NCBI GenBank assembly: GCA_027044845.1 | Contig: JALUBM010000169.1 | Coordinates: 1 to 5,750 of the forward strand | Reading direction: 5' to 3' | Length of the DNA stretch: 5,750 nt | Source: Sulfurimonas sp. | Lineage (GTDB): Bacteria > Campylobacterota > Campylobacteria > Campylobacterales > Sulfurimonadaceae | In this document: in pieces, positions 1-5,290 of the stretch | Layout of the letters: each line of letters starts with the position of its first letter | Position numbering within the stretch: the first letter of the stretch is position 1 | The notes under the pieces: model-generated | What the model was told of the DNA's origin: nothing | Seen by the model: only the letters and a program-made list of their open reading frames with translations | Databases searched by the model: none | Made by a program: the position numbers and the translations under genes

Positions 1-385
1 TAAAAAAAAACAAAAAAATGTTTATTATAAAAAATAGTGTTCCTTAAAAAAACTGTATCAAAGACAAGAGGGGTTTATTCACGGCGATATGTTCAAAGAC
101 AACACCCTTTTTGAAAAAAATAAAATAGCAGTATTTGATTTTATAGATGGTGGTTTAGGTGAATTTAGTTTTGATATTGCCGTAGCACTGCTCTCTTTTA
201 ACCCGCACAACAGATCTTCACATGTAAAGAGCTTTTTACAAACGTACAACCAAAAAGCAAAGAAGAAAATATCATACGAAGAGTTGCAAAAACAGCTTAA
301 AATTGCAGCAAAATTTTATGCCCTATTGCGTATTAATCATGACAAAACAACTAAACGTGCCAAAGAATTAGCAATTTTTTGGTAA
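1..385 (+). pseudogene. 3' part of APH/homoserine-kinase-like (ThrB2-type) kinase, interrupted by in-frame TAG
   Basis: This is the C-terminal lobe of an aminoglycoside-phosphotransferase-fold small-molecule kinase, closest in style to APH-type homoserine kinases. Visible are the catalytic loop FIHGDMFKDN (about 74-103) and the metal-binding FDFIDGG segment with the following SFDIAVALLSFN helix. The frame ends with TAA at 383-385. The same frame is open from position 2, except for TAG at 35-37. Residues on both sides of it (KNVYYKK before, CSLKKLYQRQEG after) look like a continuous kinase helix before the HGD loop, so a nonsense mutation or a sequence error is the likeliest reading. The only ATG downstream of the stop, at 89, falls inside the catalytic loop just after HGD. 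A protein starting there would be 98 aa without the ATP-binding lobe or catalytic Asp. The 5' end lies outside the window. It sits 9 nt before the CobD-type gene, so it could be a homoserine kinase or a Thr/Ser kinase feeding CobD; the substrate cannot be read from the sequence. Confidence 0.7.
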
Positions 386-394
386 AATCTACTT

Positions 395-1405
395 ATGAAA
401 CACGGTGCAAATATATACAAGTATGCAAAACAACTCGGATGCAACAGCGATGAAATTATAGATTTTTCATCAAATATTAATCTTTATCAACCACAAAGCA
501 CCTTCCATGTAACGAATGCAACGATTACAAAGTATGCAGACAGTAGTTACACAACACTTAAAAAAATTATTGAACAAAAGTATGCAGTGAAAAAGTCACA
601 AATTGCACTCTTTAACGGAGCAACTGCTGGAATTTATGCTCTTCTTAATATGCTCAAGCAAAAAAAAATCACGCTCTATGCCCCTTTATATGCAGAGTAT
701 GAAAAAGCGGCACTGCAGAGTAAAAAAGATATTTACAAAATTAACCGCATTGAAAACATAGAAACTGAAGTGATGAAGAATTCTATTGTAATTTTTGTAA
801 ACCCTTCCACACCCGAGGGCAGTTTTTACGAACTTCAAGAGCTGTTTTTGTATTGGACAAAGCAAAAATGTACGATTATTTTAGATGAAAGTTTTTTGGA
901 GTTTGAAGGGCATCCCTCTCTTCGTTCAATGATAAACAACTATAAAAAACTCTATATTATTCAATCGTTTTCAAAGTTTTATAGTTGTGCAGGGGTAAGG
1001 ATTGGTGCTATTTTCTCTCACAAAAAAAATATTAAAAATCTTAAAATACCTTTATGGAACATCTCTTCGCTTGATGCGATGTTTTTACAAGAACACCTTA
1101 AAGATGAAGTATTTAAAACCAAAAGTAGATCACTCCATACGCTACAAAAACAAGAGTTACTCACTATTTTAAAAAATTCTCGGCTTTTTGAGCAGATTGT
1201 GCAAAGTGATGCGAACTTTATACTTACGCAATCCTCACAAGCTCAAGCAATTTTTTCACATCTGCTGCAACATAAAATACTCACAAGAACCTGTGGTAGT
1301 TTTGACTACCTAAGCGATGAATGGCTTCGCTTTGCCGTAAAGGACAAAGATTCACATGCAGAGCTTGAAAAAGCATTTACCAACTTTTTAGGAGATACCC
1401 CATGA
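395..1405 (+). CDS. cobD: CobD/CobC-type PLP-dependent aminoacid-O-phosphate decarboxylase (cobamide linker synthesis)
   Basis: A class I/II aminotransferase-fold protein of 336 aa, slightly shorter than the Salmonella threonine-phosphate decarboxylase CobD. The start MKHGANIYKYAKQLG matches the family's HGGNxxxxA opening. PLP-site elements are in order: NPSTPEG (Asn136, family NPxxPxG), the LDES segment with Asp164 for the pyridine nitrogen, SFSKFYSCAGVRIG with the Schiff-base Lys194, and a C-terminal WLRFAV with carboxylate-binding Arg312. The family converts L-threonine-O-3-phosphate to (R)-1-aminopropan-2-ol phosphate for the nucleotide-loop linker. In Sulfurospirillum multivorans a CobD homologue instead uses L-serine phosphate to make norcobamides, so the substrate here is open. 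No clear Shine-Dalgarno precedes ATG 395, so translation may be coupled to the upstream frame. The stop overlaps the next gene by ATGA. The neighbours CobQ and CbiB make the cobamide assignment much safer than a generic aminotransferase or histidinol-phosphate aminotransferase call. Confidence 0.87.
   Translation: MKHGANIYKYAKQLGCNSDEIIDFSSNINLYQPQSTFHVTNATITKYADSSYTTLKKIIEQKYAVKKSQIALFNGATAGIYALLNMLKQKKITLYAPLYAEYEKAALQSKKDIYKINRIENIETEVMKNSIVIFVNPSTPEGSFYELQELFLYWTKQKCTIILDESFLEFEGHPSLRSMINNYKKLYIIQSFSKFYSCAGVRIGAIFSHKKNIKNLKIPLWNISSLDAMFLQEHLKDEVFKTKSRSLHTLQKQELLTILKNSRLFEQIVQSDANFILTQSSQAQAIFSHLLQHKILTRTCGSFDYLSDEWLRFAVKDKDSHAELEKAFTNFLGDTP
1390..1394 (+). promoter_or_regulatory. Ribosome binding site for the thioredoxin-like gene
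   Basis: AGGAG lies 7 nt before ATG 1402, inside the end of the cobD-type gene. It fixes the start at 1402 even though this overlaps the previous stop codon. Confidence 0.7.
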
Positions 1406-1833
1406 AAATTCTACTCAGCCTATTCCTTGTAGTCCTCAGTCTCTTTGGACGAGCCGACCTAGACGAATATGCCCATAAGATGGGCTTTGAACGAAACTAT
1501 TATACTGCTCTTTCCAAGGCAAAAGAAGAGCATCAACCCCTTATGCTCATTGTCACAAAACCTGAATGTCCATGGTGTGACCGCCTTGAAGACAAAACAC
1601 TAACAAATTCTAAAGTCCATAAACGACTCCTCAAAGAAGCTATTACAGTCCTTGTTTATAAAGACTTTGATGAAGATGACTACCCTGCCCAAATATTTCA
1701 GACACCCTTTAGCCCTCGCACTTTTTTTATTGACCCACAAACACAAAAAACGCTACTTATCATCAATGGCTATGTCAATGTAAATAAATTCTTACAAAAG
1801 CTTAACACCCTCAAAACATTGTGGAACAAATAA
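1402..1833 (+). CDS. Secreted thioredoxin-fold protein with CPWC motif
   Basis: A 143-aa protein with an N-terminal signal peptide: MK, then the hydrophobic stretch ILLSLFLVVLSLFG, with likely cleavage after GRA at about residue 18. It therefore probably acts in the periplasm, perhaps membrane-anchored. The mature part is a thioredoxin-like domain of the DsbD-gamma/SoxW/thioredoxin_7 type: the strand PLMLIVTKPEC leads into the redox motif C-P-W-C, and a SPRTFFID segment supplies the expected cis-Pro before a core strand. These residues indicate disulfide exchange, but the partner is unknown. The start overlaps the cobD-type stop (ATGA) and the end is 3 nt before cobQ, so it is embedded in the cobamide operon. 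No known cobamide step needs a periplasmic thioredoxin; possible links are maturation of a corrinoid or metal transport protein, or simple hitch-hiking. The family-level call is strong, the role is not known. Confidence 0.85.
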   Translation: MKILLSLFLVVLSLFGRADLDEYAHKMGFERNYYTALSKAKEEHQPLMLIVTKPECPWCDRLEDKTLTNSKVHKRLLKEAITVLVYKDFDEDDYPAQIFQTPFSPRTFFIDPQTQKTLLIINGYVNVNKFLQKLNTLKTLWNK

Positions 1834-1836
1834 AAA

Positions 1837-3219
1837 ATGCACTCCCTAAGCATTTTCGGTACAAGTAGCGATGCTGGTAAATCTACACTCTCATTTGCAC
1901 TAACCTACTTGTTGCATAAAAGAGGTATTTGTGTTGCCCCTTTTAAGGCACAAAATGTCTCAAACAATTCTCTCGTTACAGATATTAATAGCGGGGAAAT
2001 AGCCATTCCGCAAGCCTTCACCGCCCAAGCGATAGGACTGAAGACAACGCCCCTTTTCAATCCCATACTTTTAAAATCAGGCGGAACGAGCAAAGCCCAT
2101 CTTATCATTAACGGAAAAAGCGTAGGCAATACAAATATTTGGGCATATTACCGTGACATGAAACGGCTCAAACCCATTGTAAAAGAGGCATTTAAAACAC
2201 TTCAAAAGGAATATGAATGTATTATTGCCGAAGGGGCAGGTAGTCCAGTTGAACTCAATCTCATGGACAAAGACCTCTCTAACATTTATATTGCTGAGGA
2301 GTTTAATACAAAAATCGTGTTAGTTGCAGATATTCAAAGAGGCGGTGTTTTTGCCTCTATCTACGGTGTTTACAACCTTCTACCGCACAAACTTCGTCAA
2401 AACGTTATAGGTGTTATCGTCAATAAATTTCAAGGTGATATGTCTCTTTTTGATGAGGGTGTCAGAATAATTGAGCAAGATTTTGGCATAAAAGTTTTAG
2501 GGGTTGTACCATTCAAACCTTTTAACCTTGGCTTTGAAGATTCCGCTTCAATGATGGGCTACACACAAGAGACAACAAAAGCACTTATTCAAGTAGGCGT
2601 AATAAAATTGCCTCACATCAGCAACTTTACCGACTTTGAACCATTGGTTATTGATGAAGAGATAGAACTCAGATTCATTACGACACCAAGTGAAGCAAAA
2701 AGCTGTGATCTCGTCATTATTCCTGGCACTAAACGAGTTATTGACAACTTTTTTTGGCTAAAAAAACATGGATTTGAAGCTGTTATACAAGATAAAAGTA
2801 AAAATATTATCGCTATTTGCGGTGGATATGAAATGCTTTTTGAAAATATCATTGATGAAAATCAAATAGAATCTTCAAAAAAAAATGTCAAGGGGTTTGA
2901 AAGATTTAAGGGTAATGTTCATTTTCAAAAAGAAAAAATTGTGCAAAAAGGCTGGTATAATCAGCAAGGCGTAATGGTTAGAGGATATGAAATCCATAAT
3001 GCTGTTACAAAAAAACGCTCCAAAAAGAAAAAAAATCTTTATGGCACCTTTATTCACGGTATTTTTGAATGTGATGCACTCCGTTATAAAATTTTTCATG
3101 CAATTAATAAAAGCTATACAGGCTATAATTTTACACAATTCAAACAAAAAGCCATTGCTGAATTTGCCGAGCATATAGCATTACATGTAAATATAGATGC
3201 CATTGAAAAGGCACTTTAG
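1837..3219 (+). CDS. cobQ: Cobyric acid synthase (CobQ/CbiP, glutamine-dependent)
   Basis: A cytoplasmic amidotransferase of 460 aa, a little short for a family usually near 480-510. It uses ATP and glutamine to amidate carboxylates b, d, e and g of adenosylcobyrinic acid a,c-diamide, giving adenosylcobyric acid. The N-terminal DTB-synthetase-like ATPase domain shows GTSSDAGKST (residues 8-17), PFKAQNVSNNS, GAGSPVELNL and ADIQRGGVFA. The C-terminal GATase_3 domain carries the nucleophile in ICGGYEML (Cys328) and the partner His in GTFIHGIF (His407). As in this family generally, the classical third Glu of the triad is not obvious. The loop before GTFIHG, which normally contains a longer Gly-rich segment, is shortened to a Lys-rich stretch (TKKRSKKKKN). 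The ATG lies 3 nt after the thioredoxin-like stop with only a weak ribosome site, so translation is probably coupled. The stop TAG shares its G with the GTG of the next gene. Confidence 0.95.
   Translation: MHSLSIFGTSSDAGKSTLSFALTYLLHKRGICVAPFKAQNVSNNSLVTDINSGEIAIPQAFTAQAIGLKTTPLFNPILLKSGGTSKAHLIINGKSVGNTNIWAYYRDMKRLKPIVKEAFKTLQKEYECIIAEGAGSPVELNLMDKDLSNIYIAEEFNTKIVLVADIQRGGVFASIYGVYNLLPHKLRQNVIGVIVNKFQGDMSLFDEGVRIIEQDFGIKVLGVVPFKPFNLGFEDSASMMGYTQETTKALIQVGVIKLPHISNFTDFEPLVIDEEIELRFITTPSEAKSCDLVIIPGTKRVIDNFFWLKKHGFEAVIQDKSKNIIAICGGYEMLFENIIDENQIESSKKNVKGFERFKGNVHFQKEKIVQKGWYNQQGVMVRGYEIHNAVTKKRSKKKKNLYGTFIHGIFECDALRYKIFHAINKSYTGYNFTQFKQKAIAEFAEHIALHVNIDAIEKAL
3181..3190. repeat. TTACATGTAA palindrome, copy 1
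   Basis: An exact 10-bp palindrome near the 3' end of cobQ, read as Leu-His-Val (TTA-CAT-GTA) followed by an A-starting codon. Confidence 0.6.
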
Positions 3220-4061
3220 TGGGTAACCTTTTTATCGCTTTTTTTGCCTACCTTATAGACAGAAAATTCGGTGAGTTTTCTTTTATAAAACATCCTGTTA
3301 TTATTATGGGTGAATTGATAAGCTTTTTTGAGAAAAAGTTTTATAACCATTCTATAATACGTGGCTGTTTACTTGTAGTGTTCGTTTTAGGTGTTGTAGA
3401 ATTTTTGAGTATTGCTCTTTATCTCTCCTTAGAATTTTTTGATCCTTTTTTAAATATTCTTTTCAGTTCTTTGATCGCTTCTATGTTTATAGCCCATAAG
3501 ATGCTGCGTGATTCTGTTGCAGACATCTTACATGTAAGGAACAAAAAAGAGGCTATTTCTATGCTTGTATCAAGGGACACAAAAGATATGAGTGAGAGTG
3601 ATATTTACAAAGCTGCCATAGAAACTTATGCGGAGAATTTAAGTGACGGCGTGATTGCCCCACTCTTTTACCTATTGCTTTTTAATCTGCCAGGGATTAT
3701 TATTTATAAAGCCATCAACACTATGGATTCAATGGTTGGCTACAGAAATAAAAAATATGAAAAATTTGGCAAATGTGCTGCAAAACTTGATGATATAGCG
3801 AACTTCATCCCCTCGCGTCTGACGGCACTCCTCATTATGCTCTTGGCAAAAGAGAAAAATATTTTTGCCTTTTATGAAGATGGAAAAAAGCACGAAAGCC
3901 CTAATGCTGGACACCCCATAACTGCCATGGCACTCGTTTTACATGTAAAACTAGGCGGTAGCACCTCTTACTTCGGCAAGCTAAAACATAAAGCACATTT
4001 TGGCAAAGGCAGAAAGAACATCACAAAAGATGATGTGCAAAATGCACTTACTCTTCTTTGA
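3219..4061 (+). CDS. cbiB: Adenosylcobinamide-phosphate synthase CbiB (Salmonella CbiB / Pseudomonas CobD family), integral membrane protein
   Basis: A 280-aa inner-membrane protein, somewhat shorter than the common 300-320. It joins adenosylcobyric acid to the aminoalcohol phosphate made by the CobD-type enzyme. Family motifs are in order: an N-terminal AYLIDRKFGEFSFIKHPV (usual LxDxxxGDPxxxxHPV), ETYAENLSDGVIAP (residues 135-148), NTMDSMVGYRN (from Asn167), KLDDIANFIPSRLTALL, and ESPNAGHP (from Glu226). Hydrophobic segments lie near residues 43-65, 70-92, 145-163 and 199-210. The start is GTG at 3219, overlapping the cobQ stop as TAGTG, with GAAAAGG about 7 nt upstream; no in-frame ATG gives a complete N-terminus. 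The C-terminus reaches the expected family end. It is the last gene of the cobamide operon here. The later loop-assembly genes (cobU, cobS, cobT, cobC) are not in the window. Confidence 0.95.
   Translation: MGNLFIAFFAYLIDRKFGEFSFIKHPVIIMGELISFFEKKFYNHSIIRGCLLVVFVLGVVEFLSIALYLSLEFFDPFLNILFSSLIASMFIAHKMLRDSVADILHVRNKKEAISMLVSRDTKDMSESDIYKAAIETYAENLSDGVIAPLFYLLLFNLPGIIIYKAINTMDSMVGYRNKKYEKFGKCAAKLDDIANFIPSRLTALLIMLLAKEKNIFAFYEDGKKHESPNAGHPITAMALVLHVKLGGSTSYFGKLKHKAHFGKGRKNITKDDVQNALTLL
3528..3537. repeat. TTACATGTAA palindrome, copy 2
   Basis: An exact copy inside cbiB, read as Leu-His-Val-Arg in the ILHVRN segment. The codon phase is the same as copy 1. Confidence 0.6.
3939..3948. repeat. TTACATGTAA palindrome, copy 3
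   Basis: A second copy in cbiB (VLHVKL segment). Flanking bases extend the perfect palindrome to 14 bp, TTTTACATGTAAAA at 3937-3950. Confidence 0.6.
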
Positions 4062-4068
4062 TAAGTGC
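4044..4068 (-). terminator. Weak hairpin, possible minus-strand terminator
   Basis: GCACTTA (4044-4050) and TAAGTGC (4062-4068) can form a 7-bp stem with an 11-nt loop. Read on the minus strand it follows the small ORF and is succeeded by ATTTTGC, a poor T-run. On the plus strand it overlaps the cbiB stop and has no T-run. A strong intrinsic terminator is not evident either way. Confidence 0.25.
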
Positions 4069-4107
4069 TTGACCATAACAAATGTTTCTTAATGCAACTT
4101 TATCCAT
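4048..4107 (-). CDS. Possible 19-codon small ORF, unknown
   Basis: On the minus strand, ATG at 4107 opens a 19-codon frame (MDKVALRNICYGQALIKEE) ending in TAA at 4050-4048. AAGGA sits 5 nt before the ATG (plus-strand TCCTT at 4113-4117), which is as good as the best ribosome sites in this window. The frame overlaps the last codons of cbiB antisense. The stop lies in the hairpin arm. It could be a small protein, a leader peptide, the remnant 5' end of a decayed gene, or chance. I do not recognise the peptide. The overlap with a conserved gene's end and the very short length keep confidence low. Confidence 0.3.
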   Translation of the reverse strand: MDKVALRNICYGQALIKEE

Positions 4108-4160
4108 AAAAATCCTTAAATTACTTAAAAAGTTTTAATGTTTATCACGAATATTACTTT

Positions 4161-4173
4161 TATAAGATAAAAT
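4161..4173 (+). promoter_or_regulatory. Putative promoter -10 region for the metallophosphoesterase unit
   Basis: TATAAG at 4161-4166 overlaps the start of GATAAAAT (4166-4173), 23-35 nt before ATG 4196, preceded by T-rich sequence. No convincing -35 box is visible, in keeping with the weak -35 of many Campylobacterota sigma-70 promoters. The 134-nt gap after cbiB supports an independent promoter. Confidence 0.35.
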
Positions 4174-4183
4174 CATACGAAAG

Positions 4184-4189
4184 AAAGGA
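4184..4189 (+). promoter_or_regulatory. Ribosome binding site for the metallophosphoesterase
   Basis: AAAGGA is 6 nt before ATG 4196 and supports that start, which gives a complete Tat signal. Confidence 0.65.
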
Positions 4190-4195
4190 AAACAC

Positions 4196-5038
4196 ATGTC
4201 AAAATTAACAAGAAGAAACTTTTTAAAGAGTGCGGTAGCACTGAGTTCTATGCCTCTGCTCGCAACGGCGGCAGACAATAAAAAAGAGACATTAAAGTTC
4301 ATACATGTAACAGATTCACATATGGACTTAAGCAATAACGACACCGTCGAAGCGATGCAACTTATGGCTGAATTTATCAACAACAATTATAAAGATTTGG
4401 ATTTTGTACTCTTTGGCGGTGACAATTTTAATAACAATGCTCCAAAAGAGAGTGATGCCCTTAAATTCAAAGCAATTGCAGATAGCTTATACTGTCCATA
4501 TTATACGATAAGAGGAAACAAAGAATCGTCTCCAAAAGGCGATAACCAGATTAATCTTAAAGAATTTCAAAATATGTTCTGTAGTTCTAAGGCTTTACAT
4601 GTAAGAGGCAAAGATTGGCTTCTCCAAGCAAAGGGCTATAATATTTTAGGGCTTGACAGTTGTATAGAAAATCAAAATAACGGTGCTTACACACAGGAGA
4701 CAATGGATTTTGCACAAGAAGTTTTAGAGCAAAACAAACCTACACTTATCCTTAATCATCATCCTTATACAAACTACTGGGGTGGTACTGAAGAAAAAGA
4801 TATTCATAAATATGTTCTTAACAATACAAAAGAAGCTCAACAGAGACTTTTTAAATACAACAATCTGCTTTTAACACTCTCTGGACATAAGCATATTGAT
4901 TCTGTAACCCAAATACAAGGAACAAAAGTCATCGTTACACGTGGTTTTATACGTCCTCTTGATTTAGATATGTACCCGATGCGTTATGTTGAGCTTAACG
5001 GAAATACCATTAATGAAAAGCTTATTTATACTGCATAA
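4196..5038 (+). CDS. Tat-exported calcineurin-like metallophosphoesterase with altered GNKE motif
   Basis: A 280-aa protein with an N-terminal twin-arginine signal: TRRNFLK at residues 5-11, then the hydrophobic SAVALSSMPLLATAA, with probable cleavage near Ala26. The mature domain is a two-metal phosphoesterase. Motif I is Asp40-x-His42 (HVTDSHMD), motif II GGDN with Asp76, motif III GNKE with Asn108, motif IV NHHP (His188/189), and motif V GHKH (His231, His233). All metal ligands are thus present, but motif III is normally GNH[D/E]. Its His, which assists the leaving group or substrate phosphate, is Lys109 here. Folding and metal binding before export are expected for a Tat substrate. The domain resembles CpdA/Icc-like cyclic-nucleotide or purple-phosphatase-type enzymes; the substrate is unknown. 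It is separated from the cobamide operon by its own upstream region, and periplasmic location argues against a cytoplasmic cobamide phosphatase role. Confidence 0.87.
   Translation: MSKLTRRNFLKSAVALSSMPLLATAADNKKETLKFIHVTDSHMDLSNNDTVEAMQLMAEFINNNYKDLDFVLFGGDNFNNNAPKESDALKFKAIADSLYCPYYTIRGNKESSPKGDNQINLKEFQNMFCSSKALHVRGKDWLLQAKGYNILGLDSCIENQNNGAYTQETMDFAQEVLEQNKPTLILNHHPYTNYWGGTEEKDIHKYVLNNTKEAQQRLFKYNNLLLTLSGHKHIDSVTQIQGTKVIVTRGFIRPLDLDMYPMRYVELNGNTINEKLIYTA
4595..4604. repeat. TTACATGTAA palindrome, copy 4
   Basis: An exact copy in the metallophosphoesterase gene (ALHVRG segment), in the same codon phase. One-mismatch copies lie at 218-227 (TCACATGTAA), 503-512 (TTCCATGTAA) and 4301-4310 (ATACATGTAA), also in phase. 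Confidence 0.6.
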
Positions 5039-5068
5039 ATATTGAACGAATTGAGGTTAAAAGATTTT

Positions 5069-5278
5069 ATGCCGATTGCAATAAACGAATACAATTTACA
5101 AAATTTAGAGACATTTACCCAAATACTCAAAAAAGATGCAAGTACGCTGATAAATGAGGCGCTTGAACTCTATTTTCAAGAGCAACAAAAAAAGCTCTTG
5201 GAAAAAAATATTGCAGATGAAAATGCTCTTACCAATCTTGACTATAATGAATTTTGGGATGGTGTAGATATAGAATAA
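5069..5278 (+). CDS. Small ribbon-helix-helix-like protein (possible antitoxin/regulator)
   Basis: A 69-aa protein from ATG 5069. A short N-terminal strand (MPIAINEYN) is followed by a helix (NLQNLETFTQILKKD), a turn (AST) and a second helix (LINEALELYFQEQQKKL), a ribbon-helix-helix pattern. An acidic tail with EFWDGVDIE follows, a tail type common in small antitoxins. DNA binding and dimerisation are inferred from this pattern only. The frame is open upstream to TTG 5042, only 3 nt after the phosphoesterase stop, which would add 9 residues; GAGG 12 nt before ATG 5069 is a weak ribosome site, so the start is uncertain. The stop TAA overlaps the ribosome site of the next gene, so the two are likely co-translated. 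No recognisable toxin follows; the partner position is taken by the deformylase-like gene. Confidence 0.65.
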   Translation: MPIAINEYNLQNLETFTQILKKDASTLINEALELYFQEQQKKLLEKNIADENALTNLDYNEFWDGVDIE

Positions 5279-5283
5279 AGGAG
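5277..5283 (+). promoter_or_regulatory. Ribosome binding site deciding the start of the deformylase-like gene
   Basis: AAAGGAG overlaps the previous stop codon and lies 7 nt before ATG 5291. The nearer ATG at 5287 is only 3 nt away and runs into TAA after three codons, so 5291 is the start. Confidence 0.75.
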
Positions 5284-5290
5284 TCAATGA

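Noticed and set aside
89..385. A complete 98-aa gene starting at ATG 89
   Set aside because: The ATG lies within the kinase catalytic loop directly after HGD and the frame continues upstream with kinase-like sequence. GAGGGG is 15 nt away, too far for a good ribosome site.
1905..2129. Minus-strand frame of 74 codons
   Set aside because: It lies antisense to the conserved N-terminal domain of CobQ, with no ribosome site or recognisable protein.
2613..3178. Frames on both strands within the 3' half of cobQ
   Set aside because: They are shadows of the CobQ glutaminase domain, whose catalytic residues are intact in the main frame.
3729..3914. Minus-strand 61-codon frame
   Set aside because: It is antisense to conserved CbiB motifs and low in complexity.
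4082..4138. Plus-strand 18-codon frame in the gap after cbiB
   Set aside because: It has no ribosome site and an A/T-driven composition; it looks like chance.
4135..4386. Minus-strand 83-codon frame covering the promoter and 5' end of the metallophosphoesterase
   Set aside because: It overlaps the Tat signal and metal motif I of a well-supported gene and has no family resemblance.
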